Source: Saprospiraceae bacterium (GTDB lineage Bacteria > Bacteroidota > Bacteroidia > Chitinophagales > Saprospiraceae). From it: 64,000 nucleotides of DNA. A model generated the notes under the pieces. It was given only the letters and a program-made list of their open reading frames with translations. It was not told the DNA's origin and searched no databases. The stretch is from positions 1-64,000 of the forward strand of contig JADJLN010000013.1 of assembly GCA_016710115.1 (NCBI GenBank). Direction: 5' to 3'. Numbering within the stretch: the stretch's first letter is position 1; the number at the start of each line of letters is the position of its first letter. Made by a program: the position numbers and the translations under genes. Shown piece by piece: positions 41,624-50,928 of this stretch.

Positions 41624-43192
41624 TTACATCTTGACAAGTCTTACTGTCTTTTCAATATCTCCGTTTTGCACGACCAGAATATATACTCCGGCAGGAAAAT
41701 GGGTCATTGCAATAGCATGAAAAAAATCAATACTCGATTTTCCGAATTCTCCGGCCCAGACCTGTCGACCGTCCATGCTGTATATCCTCATCCGAACCGG
41801 AAATGCTGACCTGTTACGAATGTTGACGTTGACTTGATGAGTCACCAAAGTGGGCTGAATCAAAAACCAGTCATCTGCCACTTCAACGGCCACCTGACCG
41901 GACGGGGTGGATATGCAGATTCCATCATTTGCCCGCACCCTGTAGACATAGGTTTGACCAGGTTGAACAGTCAGGTCCAGATAAACCGTATTGCCGACAT
42001 TCGCCAGGAGCATGAAATCAACATCGTCGGGGCCTTTTCGTTCCAGTAGATAACCGGTTGCTCCTGCAACGGCGCCCCAGGTGAGGCGCACCTGGCTCGC
42101 CATGGTTTCAGACATCAATCCTTCCGGCACAGGCAGATCACAATCGCATTGTTGGATCACCTCGGCGATCTGTTCCCGCACCTCCGGCAACAGCGGGAAA
42201 AATGCGTCTCCGGGACAGGACGTATTGCACGATTGCCGGTGACCGGAAACGTTGGGAATAATCCCGCCAGAAGCCGGATGAAACGATGATCCCAGTGGAT
42301 CGATATCTTCCGCACATGCTTTCCAGGCGTAGAGGTCTGCGAGTGAGGCGAGTGCATTGGCAGTGGGAGTCACCGAAGTGAAATCGCCCATCATGCAGGT
42401 GCCCAATGTATTGGTGTTTTTCCCGCAAAAATGCGCTCCCAGGATATTGTCACCCCGCCCGATATAAACGACTCCGTTCGGGTCGACCAGCCAGTTGTAG
42501 CCGATATCCGACCAGCCATTGCCATTCACATGAAAATTCCAGATGCTGCGCACGACGGCGGCCCAATCCGAACTGAAATTGCTCCCGGCCGAATGATGGA
42601 TGATCAGGTGGGATGGGAAAACCGGTTCAGGGGCCGGGTGGGGAAGGCAGGTACCATCAGGACACCATTGCGACCGGTCGCTCAACATGGGTGGAGGACA
42701 GGTGCATTCTTCTCCCCGGATGAAAGCAGGCTCGTTGGAAGATGAAGAAACCGGGGCTGTCGGACCCGGATCGAACAAGTGGACAATGAGGGTATCCTGA
42801 AAAACCTCGTTCCACGGCCGGTCGACATCCACTCGGATAAAGAACAACCGGGTCTCCGGGGCCAGAAAATGCATCGTGGAAAAGAATCGGGTTTCCCCGT
42901 TGCCGGTGTGTTCATCGGGCTGAATAACCGACCATTTGTCAACTGCTTTGTCATCCCGGATCCATAGCCGAACCGCATCACCAGGAATTGGCCCGCTACT
43001 CCGCCATTCCAGATTCATGGCAATAAAGGGCACCGCGCCAACCGGTAATTCCGTGGCAGTGCCCCAGTAGGACACCTGCTCCGGATTGTCCAGCTGCATA
43101 TCCTTCACTGGCACATGCAATCGGGTGTAGGATGATTGACCCCACATGGGCAGACACCAGCTCAACAATGCGAATACGAGGACCTTTTGCAT
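41624..43192 (-). CDS. T9SS-secreted N-acetylmuramoyl-L-alanine amidase (PGRP/Amidase_2)
   Basis: 522 residues starting MQKVLVFALLSWCLPMWGQ (signal peptide). A beta domain is followed by an Amidase_2/PGRP domain (about residues 190-350) with the Zn ligands His in LIIHHSAGS, His in VSGHRQSC and Cys in CNTSCPGD, plus DIGYNWLVDPNGVVYIGRG. A fibronectin-III-like domain (SQVRLTWGAVAGATGYLLERK) and a T9SS type A sorting domain (RNRSAFPVRMRIYSMDGRQVW ... GVYILVVQNGD) complete it. It would cleave peptidoglycan stem peptides outside the cell: a role against other bacteria or in wall recycling. Confidence 0.9.
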   Translation of the reverse strand: MQKVLVFALLSWCLPMWGQSSYTRLHVPVKDMQLDNPEQVSYWGTATELPVGAVPFIAMNLEWRSSGPIPGDAVRLWIRDDKAVDKWSVIQPDEHTGNGETRFFSTMHFLAPETRLFFIRVDVDRPWNEVFQDTLIVHLFDPGPTAPVSSSSNEPAFIRGEECTCPPPMLSDRSQWCPDGTCLPHPAPEPVFPSHLIIHHSAGSNFSSDWAAVVRSIWNFHVNGNGWSDIGYNWLVDPNGVVYIGRGDNILGAHFCGKNTNTLGTCMMGDFTSVTPTANALASLADLYAWKACAEDIDPLGSSFHPASGGIIPNVSGHRQSCNTSCPGDAFFPLLPEVREQIAEVIQQCDCDLPVPEGLMSETMASQVRLTWGAVAGATGYLLERKGPDDVDFMLLANVGNTVYLDLTVQPGQTYVYRVRANDGICISTPSGQVAVEVADDWFLIQPTLVTHQVNVNIRNRSAFPVRMRIYSMDGRQVWAGEFGKSSIDFFHAIAMTHFPAGVYILVVQNGDIEKTVRLVKM

Positions 43193-43324
43193 GGAGCAAG
43201 ATGAGAAAAAGGATTGAATGAAGAGAATCCCGGTGACAATCTCCCTGGACCAGAACGACGCAGGATCGGCATCATTGCCCTCCCGGTTATGGATTACCTT
43301 TACCCTCGAATCATGTCTGGCATC

Positions 43325-44332
43325 ATGCGTACAAAAGAAGACCGGCAGAAACGATGGAAGCAGTGGCTGAAATGGCTGGGAATTCTCATTCTGGCTTCGA
43401 CAGTGGTCTTGCTGATCTGGGTGGTCTTTTTTTATGTGAAAAACGAAGCACCCTTCATCTCCGGAGAGATCCTGTACAATCAGGAATACAAACCCGGGCA
43501 CTATCTGGACATATACCGGCCGACGAATAATGTGCATGAACGCTCACCTGTCCTCTTTTTCATCCATGGCGGTGCCTGGGTCGTCGGATTCAAGGAGTCG
43601 ATCAACAACAACCGGTTCAATGGCGCGGTCAATGCCTTACGCGACCAGGGATACACGGTTATCAGTTCGGATTATACGCTGGCGAAAAAAGGCGTGAGTC
43701 CATTTCCTGCCTGTATCCTCGACATTGCAGATGCGCTGGCATGGGTGAACGAACATGCCGACACGTTCCAGCTGGATGTCCAGAATCTCGGGCTGATGGG
43801 TGAATCAGCGGGTGCACATATTGCCATGATGGTGGCATTCCCGGATTCGAATGTCTTTGGCCTGCGAAAGGATCTGCCACGAATTCGGTATCTGATCGAT
43901 GTATATGGCCCCGTCGATTTGCATGGCATTTATCATGGCGAGTTGGTCCGGTCGCTCGAACAGGTGGTCAATAAATTACCGGAGGCGATGAAGTCCAATT
44001 TCGAAATGGCACAATATATCCTGGGGTTTGACCCGGCCTCAGACTCTCTTCGCACCTGGACAATCCTCGACATTTATTCGCCGATCAACTATATCCATTC
44101 GGGAATACCTCCGGTATTGATGATCCATGGCCGTGAAGACCAGATCGTCCCCGTAGCCCAAACTGAAGAATTGCAACTGGCACTCGACTCGGCGGGCGTT
44201 GTCCATGAAACCCATCTGCTGGATGGTGTGGATCATGGGTTTATCTTCGCCACCGGAGGGCAATCCCGCTTGATTCAGGATTGGATCACCACATTTGTGA
44301 CGGATCACTATCAGAGCCACAAGAAACATTAA
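43325..44332 (+). CDS. membrane-anchored alpha/beta hydrolase (BD-FAE/HSL-like esterase)
   Basis: About 335 residues. N-terminal membrane anchor (WLGILILASTVVLLIWVVFFYV), then an alpha/beta-hydrolase domain: oxyanion HGGAW, nucleophile elbow GESAGAH, Asp in HGREDQIVP and His in LDGVDHGF. The order and HGGAW motif fit the hormone-sensitive-lipase/BD-FAE esterase group. The catalytic domain probably faces the periplasm. The start is uncertain (ATG at 43289, 43313 or 43325). A small lipoprotein gene follows 33 bp later. Confidence 0.85.
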   Translation: MRTKEDRQKRWKQWLKWLGILILASTVVLLIWVVFFYVKNEAPFISGEILYNQEYKPGHYLDIYRPTNNVHERSPVLFFIHGGAWVVGFKESINNNRFNGAVNALRDQGYTVISSDYTLAKKGVSPFPACILDIADALAWVNEHADTFQLDVQNLGLMGESAGAHIAMMVAFPDSNVFGLRKDLPRIRYLIDVYGPVDLHGIYHGELVRSLEQVVNKLPEAMKSNFEMAQYILGFDPASDSLRTWTILDIYSPINYIHSGIPPVLMIHGREDQIVPVAQTEELQLALDSAGVVHETHLLDGVDHGFIFATGGQSRLIQDWITTFVTDHYQSHKKH

Positions 44333-44365
44333 TTTACATAAATGGCACTGGATAACAATCACTTC

Positions 44366-44773
44366 ATGACAACCATTTACCGATCCATCTATCTGTTTTT
44401 CCTGAGCCTGGTTTTGATCACGTCATCCTGCTCAGTTTTTCAATCAGCAAAAAAGACCCCCATGGAAGATTTTGACACATTTTATGATCGTTTTCACGAG
44501 GATGAATCCTTTCAGCGAAGTCGGGTGAAATTTCCGCTCGGTGGCATGTCCATTGAGGACGGAGATGAGATCCCGTGGACCCGCGACAATTTCCCGCTGA
44601 TGAAGGTGCGGATCTATGATGTGGATACGCGAGAATATAAAGTCTCCTATGAGAAAAAACCGACCCGATTCACCCAGCGTGTGTGGCTGGAAGCTTCTGA
44701 ATTCAGTTCGGAATATCGATTTGAGCTGATTGACGGGAAGTGGTTTCTGGTGTATGTCCTTGATCAGAGTTGA
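44366..44773 (+). CDS. small lipoprotein, DUF4348-like
   Basis: 135 residues starting MTTIYRSIYLFFLSLVLITSSC; Cys in ITSSC is the lipobox. The mature part FDTFYDRFHEDESFQRSRVKFPLGG ... RFTQRVWLEASEFSSEYRFELIDGKWFLVYVLDQS has the layout of Bacteroidota DUF4348 proteins (a pair of helices with FxxF/RFxxD, then WxLxxF strands), though I assign it only tentatively. Envelope location; function unknown. Confidence 0.65.
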   Translation: MTTIYRSIYLFFLSLVLITSSCSVFQSAKKTPMEDFDTFYDRFHEDESFQRSRVKFPLGGMSIEDGDEIPWTRDNFPLMKVRIYDVDTREYKVSYEKKPTRFTQRVWLEASEFSSEYRFELIDGKWFLVYVLDQS

Positions 44774-44836
44774 GGAGGTTGTCAGTTTTCGGTTGTCTGT
44801 TGAGAGTAGTGAGTGGAGAGTAGAGAGTAGAGAGTA

Positions 44837-45400
44837 GAGAGTAGAGAGTAGTTGATTTGGATTTCGGATTTTCGGATTTTCGGATTTGTTTGAATTTTGG
44901 ATTTTGGATTTTGGTGCTTTTCCTGTCGGTTTTCGGTTTTGGAGAGTCGAGTTGAGAGTGGAGATTGAGAGAGGGAGTAGTTGATTTCGGATTTTGGATT
45001 TTCGGATTTGTTTGAATTTTGGATTTTGGATTTTGGTGCTTTTCCTGTCGGTTGTCAGTTTTGGACATTCGGATTTTGAGTTTTGGATTTATTTGTTATT
45101 TGTTTTTTGGATTTTGGTGCTTTTCCTGTCGGTTGTCGGTTTTCAGTTGAGAGTGGAGAGTGGAGGTGGAGTTTGGAGTGGTTGAGTGGTTTGATGTTTT
45201 TGGATTTTGGATTTTCGGATTTTGGATTTTCGGATTTGTTTGAATTTTGTTTTTTGGATTTTGGTGCTTTTCCTGTCGGTTGTCAGTTGAGAGAGTGAGT
45301 CAGGAGTGAGAGAGTGTTGATTTGGATTTTGAATTTTCGGATTTTCGGATTTGTTTGAATTTTGTTTTTTGGATTTTGATGCTTTTCCTGCCTCTTAACC
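44837..45400. repeat. degenerate tandem repeat, five units of 75-145 bp
   Basis: Each unit has GGATTTTCGGATTTGTTTG, then GGATTTTGGTGCTTTTCCTG (near 44905, 45030, 45109, 45255 and 45370) and a GTCGGTTGTCAGTT-like end. It is T/G rich on this strand and non-coding. Directly next comes the palindrome cluster at 45407-45528. Confidence 0.75.
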
Positions 45401-45406
45401 GCATAG

Positions 45407-45528
45407 AACCCCAGCGGGGTTCAACATCAATAGCCCCGGGCCGCGTCTGGACATGGGCCCAAAAGGACCATCGTCCATGGTGAAACCCGGGGTATTCATG
45501 CACCCAAAGCACAACCCCGGAGGGGTTG
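45407..45528. repeat. REP-like palindrome cluster
   Basis: AACCCCAGCGGGGTT (45407-45421), a GCCCCGGG/CCCGGGGT pair (45433 and 45485), and CAACCCCGGAGGGGTTG (45512-45528) form nested hairpins in a 122-bp block upstream of the glycosylase gene. Comparable units lie at 20554-20634. Confidence 0.65.
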
Positions 45529-45662
45529 AAAAAATCTCTACTATGGCATCAAATCTCAACTGTTGCAATCCGTTTTCCAATTGGATGGGATATTTCAATT
45601 TCATGAATTATAATCTTGGAGATGGAAAACATGAATTTAACAGCGAACTGGAAAACAACGAC

Positions 45663-46292
45663 ATGATTTTACCCCCACCAATTGTCAATGAAAAGGACAT
45701 CGCCTGTCTAAGACGATTGGATCCAATATTTGATCAAATTCACTTGACATACGGTGCACCACCGAATTGGAGCCGGGAACCTGGATTTATATCCCTGTGC
45801 CGGATCATCCTGGAGCAGCAGGTCAGTCTGTCATCAGCACGGGCTCATTTTCTCAAACTGGTAGAATATATTGGTTTTCTGACGCCGGAGAACATCCTGA
45901 AATTGACCGATAAGGAGATGCGGACCTGCCAGATCAGCCGACAGAAAGCAAGATACCTACGGGCACTTTCCACAGCTGTACGCGAAGGCAATCTGAATCT
46001 GAACTCATTAACCGAATTGGATGAAGCTGCCATCCGGCAACAGCTCACCCAGGTGACCGGGATCGGAGCCTGGACCAGTGATATTTATCTCCTGTTCTGC
46101 CTGCAATCCAGGGATATTCTCCCCCTGGGTGATGTGGCTATCCGAAGCGCAGTAAAGACACTGACCGGCTGTGTTACACCGGAAGACATTGACAGTCGAT
46201 CCAGGGAATGGGCACCGCTGCGGTCACTTGCCAGTTTCTATCTTTGGCATGCTTACCTCTGTTCACGTAACCGGACCGCTGACTTCTCCTGA
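45663..46292 (+). CDS. DNA-3-methyladenine glycosylase II-like (HhH-GPD)
   Basis: 209 residues starting MILPPPIVNEKD. HhH-GPD superfamily: SLCRIILEQQVSLSSARAHF, helix-hairpin-helix LTQVTGIGAWTSDIYLLFCL and the catalytic Asp in DILPLGDVAIRSAV (about residue 164), followed by SLASFYLWHAYL. Removes alkylated purines in base-excision repair. Shorter than E. coli AlkA (no N-terminal TBP-like domain), as in the compact bacterial form. The DUF6090 gene follows 19 bp later. Confidence 0.9.
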   Translation: MILPPPIVNEKDIACLRRLDPIFDQIHLTYGAPPNWSREPGFISLCRIILEQQVSLSSARAHFLKLVEYIGFLTPENILKLTDKEMRTCQISRQKARYLRALSTAVREGNLNLNSLTELDEAAIRQQLTQVTGIGAWTSDIYLLFCLQSRDILPLGDVAIRSAVKTLTGCVTPEDIDSRSREWAPLRSLASFYLWHAYLCSRNRTADFS

Positions 46293-46311
46293 TCTAAATC
46301 CCGATTCCTTC

Positions 46312-47061
46312 ATGAACAATAACATGGATTCATCTACCGCTTCCGAGCAACGACAACCCGGTCGAAACCGAAAGACCATGCGTCGATTTGCGTTTGAATT
46401 CCTGTCCATTTTCATCGCTGTGATCTCTGCTTTTGCATTGAACAACTGGAATGATGATCGTAGAGACCGACATACAGAACGAAAATTGCTGTCCGAGATC
46501 GAACATGGACTGGTCAAGGACAAACTGGACATCGAGATCAACGTGGGAGGGCACCACGCCGGGATACAGGCATGTGATTATTGGCAACAGGTCATCGAAA
46601 ACCAACCCGTGGCCTATGATTCAATCTATTATAAATTATTAAATCTGACCCGTGATTTTATTTCCATCCAAAACCGGGCGGGATATGAATCACTGAAATC
46701 AAAAGGCCTCGAACTCATCCGGAATGATTCACTTCGGGTCAAAATCATCACATTTTATGAATATGATTTTGCCACCTTGAAGGCACTGGAAGAAGATTAT
46801 GATGAAATGCAATTTCATCGCAACTATTTCAAAGACCTGAACACGCTGGTCAGTCCGTTCATGACCTTTGATGAGCGGGGAAATCTGACTGGAATGGTTC
46901 GACCTGTCGAGTTGACAAAAAAAGAAAAAAATCTGTTGTTACTCGATCTATGGAAAATCCGGGTGAACCGGTATTATGCCCTGGCCTATTATCGGGAAGT
47001 CAATCAAAAAATTGATGGTCTGATCGAACAGATCCGATCCGAACTGAACGATCAATCCTGA
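46312..47061 (+). CDS. DUF6090-type membrane protein
   Basis: 249 residues: a basic N-terminus, one membrane segment (RRFAFEFLSIFIAVISAFALNNWNDDRR, the typical start of the Bacteroidota DUF6090 group) and a helical extracytoplasmic domain (ERKLLSEIEHGLVKDKLDIEIN ... YESLKSKGLELIRNDSLRVKIITFYEYDFATLKALEE). Function unknown. Its last 10 bases overlap the convergent small gene at 47052. Confidence 0.8.
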   Translation: MNNNMDSSTASEQRQPGRNRKTMRRFAFEFLSIFIAVISAFALNNWNDDRRDRHTERKLLSEIEHGLVKDKLDIEINVGGHHAGIQACDYWQQVIENQPVAYDSIYYKLLNLTRDFISIQNRAGYESLKSKGLELIRNDSLRVKIITFYEYDFATLKALEEDYDEMQFHRNYFKDLNTLVSPFMTFDERGNLTGMVRPVELTKKEKNLLLLDLWKIRVNRYYALAYYREVNQKIDGLIEQIRSELNDQS

Positions 47062-47321
47062 TGATCGTGATTGTCAGGTCCCTGTTCCAGAATGCGAATC
47101 TGCTCCCAGAGCTCATGACTCTCCGCCGTTTTCTGATCAGCAGCTTTGCGATCGGACCGGGACAATTGAAACGCCTCTTCCTCCAACTGGACCGCCTTTT
47201 TCTTCAGTTCCGAAATGGAGTCCTTTTTCTTGAAAAACCGAACATATATCTTGTTTTTTACTCCAACATACCGAACGTAAATAAGTTGACTATCCTTTAC
47301 TTTGTTGTACAAGCAAGGCAT
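47052..47321 (-). CDS. small basic/helical protein, hypothetical
   Basis: 89 residues: a beta-like start (DSQLIYVRYVGVKNKIYVRFFKKK), then a strongly charged helix (ISELKKKAVQLEEEAFQLSRSDRKAADQ ... ELWEQIRILEQ) with coiled-coil character and an acidic tail (DNHDHQD). Composition looks protein-like rather than antisense noise, and it sits between convergent and divergent neighbours without displacing them. No family recognised. Confidence 0.5.
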   Translation of the reverse strand: MPCLYNKVKDSQLIYVRYVGVKNKIYVRFFKKKDSISELKKKAVQLEEEAFQLSRSDRKAADQKTAESHELWEQIRILEQGPDNHDHQD

Positions 47322-47369
47322 CGATTCTGCTTCCTTCCGGATCTTACTACCTGGCAACACTCCCATCGG

Positions 47370-48542
47370 ATGCATATCCTGTTCTTTTTCACCCTCCTCC
47401 TGTACATGCTTCCGGGCATGGTCAATGCACAATTAACGTGTGAGGATCCGCTGCTTTTCACAAACACGCAGACCCTGGTTTGTTCTGGACAGGTGACATT
47501 CGCTCAAGTAGTCCCTCCACTCGAGGCCATCGAATACTTCTGGGCTCTGGATGGCACTGACATTGGATCGACGATTGAACCACAGATCGCCATACAGTGG
47601 ACCAGCCATTTGGACTGTATGAACTCTGTGTTACAGCACTTTGCAGTTCGGGTACTGTGTCACCTCCTGCCTGTATTGTGATTGAGACCAACGCGCTTGC
47701 AGGCGCAGATCCGGAACCTGTTATTCTTTGTTCACCAGATACATTTTACAACGGTCTACCCCCTGGTACCTATTCGATCAATCTGGTTACCCCGGAAGGT
47801 TGTGATTCAATCGTCGAGTTGACGATCATGGTCTACCCTGAAGGCCCCACTGACCTTGGCACCTTCCACCTGTGCCAAGCTGACAATTGGACATTGAACG
47901 GTGAAACCTACAGTGATTCCGGTGATTATGTGGTCTATGACAATCTCCCATTCCCTCCTTATTGCTTCCAGGAGATTCATTTTTCCATTCGACCGTTGAC
48001 CTCGTCGTCCTATGTCCTCACTGCAATCCCGCCAAAAGATCTGAAAGCCACTCCCACACTGACAGTAAAACCTGTACAATCTCAGGTGACACCGTCCTAT
48101 TTATGGAGTGGTCCCAACGGGTTTGCCAGCATGAATGCGACCATCCATCCACCGGCTCCGGGGCTGTACTGTGTTCAAATCACTCAACCTTTTCTGGTGA
48201 CCCATTGGAAAGTTGTATGATCACGCTTTGTCATACGGTAAAATCGACGATCCCTCCGGAAACCGACAAAGGCCCCTCAAACAATGAGGTTGACGGCCGG
48301 TCATCGATCAAACCCTGGCTTTACCCTGTGCCCGCCAAGGACTATATCTGCCTGGAATGGCCGGAGGCAAATCTCGAAGGCAACCAGTTTCAATTATTCA
48401 ATCGATGGGGTGCAGAAGTACAGAGTGCATCGTTTTCCGGAAGCTGTGTGGATCTGATCGCACTGCCTGCGGATACGTATGTTATGCTCATCATTCTAGC
48501 AGATGGGGCCATGTTCAAATCTGGATCACCATCCAGGAGTAA
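47370..48542 (+). CDS. secreted T9SS-type surface protein, at least three frameshifts
   Basis: Start MHILFFFTLLLYMLPGMVNAQ (signal peptide). The body consists of Ig/SprB-like modules (VCSGQVTFAQVVPPLEAIEYFWALDG, PDTFYNGLPPGTYSINLVTPEGCDSIVELTI, SYLWSGPNGFASMNATIHPPAPGLYCVQIT), and a type A-like sorting domain closes it (LYPVPAKDYICLEWPE ... WITIQE). Breaks at about 47598 (GG run), 48197 and 48517, each repaired by one base; the region near 48000 may hold another pair. Function unknown beyond surface display. Confidence 0.6.
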
Positions 48543-48597
48543 CCCGGTCAATCACAGAAATTTTCCGACCTTGGTCCACTGACCAACGCAATTGAAC

Positions 48598-49146
48598 ATG
48601 ACCCTGATCAATGACATCGCCAACCTCCAGCGCAAGGTGGAGATGTACCATGACGTCCTGAAAAATACAACCAGTTATCGCCAGATCTGGCAGGATAGCC
48701 TGAAGGCGGAGATCATGCAGAATCTGACCGAACTATCGGAAAGGCCGGCTTGACCGGGACGGTCGAAGAGCGCGAGGAACTGGTCAATCTGGGTGGCGTT
48801 GTCTTCAGCCCGGGGCCGAAAAAGTGGCATGTCACATGAGGTCGCTGAAAATATCCAGCGCGATATGATCAAGCAGAATGGCTCGCTGATCTACCAGCAA
48901 TTATTCAATGGAAAGATCATGGTCCTGGTCAATTATCCGTTTATTGAAAATTACGGACAGCAGTCCCAACCCAAACCGATCGGGATCTACCGACCGGAAG
49001 AATTGAAGAAACCATTTATTGTCCGTCACCTCGAAGCATTTATTCAGGAGATCATCAATTGGGAAGATTATGACGATGATCATAATGGCGGTGCGAAAGA
49101 CCATCAGACGATCGGGTTTCATGCCAATTTTGATCCACCGCAGTAG
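48598..49146 (+). CDS. conserved-looking hypothetical protein, two frameshifts
   Basis: About 182 residues: MTLINDIANLQRKVEMYHDVLKNTT ... LTELSEKAGLTGTVEEREELVNLGGVVFSPGPKSGMSHEVAENIQRDM ... PKPIGIYRPEELKKPFIVRHLEAFIQEIINWEDYDDDHNGG. The breaks are at about 48753 (A missing in gaaagg) and 48822 (extra A in aaaaa). The consistent reading across three frames argues for one real soluble, mostly helical cytoplasmic protein. No family recognised. Confidence 0.55.
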
Positions 49147-49261
49147 AAGTGGAGGAGTGGAGGAGGAGGTTAGGAATAAAGGGAAGTTTAAGGAATATCC
49201 GAGCTCTATCTTCATCCTATCTGAATATGTCGCAGATGAGAAGCATTCTTATGCTTGAAGC

Positions 49262-49287
49262 CCCTCTCCTTTGCCAAGGAGAGGGGT
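49262..49287. repeat. perfect hairpin CCCCTCTCCTT/AAGGAGAGGGG
   Basis: Two 11-bp arms with a 4-nt loop in the convergent gap between 49147 and 49404, followed by a GGTGGGGGCAGGG stretch. No T run, so more likely a dispersed repeat than a terminator. The rest of this gap shows nothing else. Confidence 0.55.
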
Positions 49288-49404
49288 GGGGGCAGGGATG
49301 AGGTTCGTACCGCCAGCCAGGACGAGCGGCGGAAGCGGGGCGAAATGAAGGTGGATACAAGGATCAGATATTTCTTCTCACCTTCTGGCATCAGCTGAAA
49401 GGCA

Positions 49405-50127
49405 TTATTCCCGGATCTCGATCAATTGAATTTCTTCACCATCCTCGACATTGAATTCTTTGACCAGACCGATGCGGTGCATACCATTTCTGTTCATTTA
49501 CATCAGCGTCCAACTCCGTGAATTCAGTGTGTGGATACACGGGCTGAATGATCCGAAGGGTGTCGTGACAGATGCATTTGTAGCCAGAATTTCAGCCTGG
49601 TCCTCTGCCTGGTTGAAATAATATTCCTGACGGAATTTCATCCCCGCCATCGGAGAAGCCGGCATGACAATTCCCGGTTTCGCTCCATCCACGCCAGCCT
49701 CCCAGGCTCCAGCATGATCCTTCAGTGTGCCATCCGGATTAAAATTGTCGACCTCTTCACCCATGTACCACACATTCCCCGATTTATCCTGCGCATACCA
49801 GTCGTGGGTATCTTCATGCAAAACACCGTTGATCCATACAAGATCGCGAACAACTACACAGGGAATTCCCATGACCGTTTTCAAACCTGGCAACCGGGAC
49901 ACTTCGATGTGCTCCAATCCCTCTTCTGTCATTCCTTCATAAACATAGGTCTTGCCAGAATCAAATAGATAATAGGGATTGGTTAATTCAGGAGAAAGGG
50001 GAAAGTCGGCCAACTGAAGATCCGGATGATAACTGTCATCCGGAATTCGTTCCGTATCCTTGTCACAGCTGAAAAGGCCGAAAAGAAGAAATAGAATAGC
50101 AAAGTTAGAAATCGATAAATGTCTCAT
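49405..50127 (-). CDS. hypothetical lipoprotein, two breaks near its C-terminus
   Basis: About 240 residues starting MRHLSISNFAILFLLFGLFSC; Cys in LFSC is the lipobox. The mature part contains YYLFDSGKTYVYEGMTEEGLEHIEV, VVRDLVWINGVLHEDTHDWYAQDKSGNVWYMGEEV and SPMAGMKFRQEYYF, a beta-rich module also seen in other bacterial and archaeal hypotheticals. The frame ends early at 49498, but small corrections at about 49508 and 49463 continue it as FTELDADVNEQKWYAPGIGLVKEFNVEDGEEIQLIEIRE to a stop at 49405. Function unknown. Confidence 0.65.
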
Positions 50128-50128
50128 G

Positions 50129-50202
50129 ATTCTATTTTATTTGATGATTACTTTCATATACGTATTCTGGCTCTCGTTATGCTGCGTTCAATAAAATAGA
50201 AT
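50129..50202. repeat. 13-bp perfect inverted repeats flanking 48 bp
   Basis: ATTCTATTTTATT (50129-50141) and AATAAAATAGAAT (50190-50202) lie directly upstream of the lipoprotein start at 50127. Could be a hairpin or a small invertible segment carrying a promoter. Confidence 0.4.
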
Positions 50203-50423
50203 GAAAAAAATGATTGAAAAAAGTCAGCAAGAAAATTATTCGAAATGACCCTGTGTGATCATCCAGGTGCTCGGAATTATCACCTTTACCTGGCAATGGC
50301 AAAGGCTTTTTTGATTGATTTGAAGTTGAGGCGAATTACAATCCAAAAAGCATACCTGAATAAAGGAAGACTTTATTTCGCCTGATCCAATTCGAGATTG
50401 GTCTATTTCAGGGATAATTTGGG

Positions 50424-50911
50424 CGTCCAAAATAAACTTTGGAGGGTCCCTGGCGGTGGGTCCAGGCGGCGCCGGGGGGGGTCGCCCCCTGGCCCGCCCC
50501 AGCCGCGGGGCTCCCTCCTTTGGGGCGCGCAAGAAGGAAGGAGCGCCGCTCGCCAAGAAGGGGGGCCCTCCTCCTCTTTAGAGAGCAGTGTTAACGCCCC
50601 CCGAGGGGGGGCGGGCCCTTCAGGAGGGGGCGGGCGGCGGGTGTTGGGCGGGGGGGTTTGGACCGGACGGGGGCGGGTCCGTCCCGCCCGGCCAACAAAA
50701 AAAACACACCACCGAACAAAGCAGGAGGCGGCGCGACCCACCCACGGGTTACAGACGCAAAAGACAAGGAGATGCCTGGGGGTTGGGCGGGGGAGGGGGC
50801 GGGGAGGGGGGTGGGGGAGGCGGGAATCGGGACGCGGGGTTTGTGGGTTTGAGTGTTATTTCATTGATTATCAGCACTCCTATTTTACAGAATAAATTGT
50901 TTTGGACAGAT
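50424..50911 (+). mobile_element. dispersed element, copy 3, with aberrant G/C-saturated interior
   Basis: The right end matches copy 1 exactly over GAGTGTTATTTCATTG and ATAAATTGTTTTGGACAGAT (ending 50911). The left end retains GTCCAAAATAAAC (about 50425). Between about 50440 and 50850 the order of landmarks is kept (CTGGCCCGCC, CGCTCGCCAAGAAGGGGGGCCCTCC for GCTTGTCGCCAAAATGGGCC, AGAGCAGTGTTAAC), but A/T positions are replaced by G/C in homopolymer runs. See findings. The gap 50203-50423 shows no other feature. Confidence 0.55.
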
Positions 50912-50928
50912 ATTAATTCGGGAATGTC

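Noticed and set aside
50398..50895. Gly/Arg-rich open frames of up to 165 residues in the G/C-saturated stretch
   Set aside because: They arise from homopolymer G/C runs inside a repeat copy whose sequence is itself doubtful.
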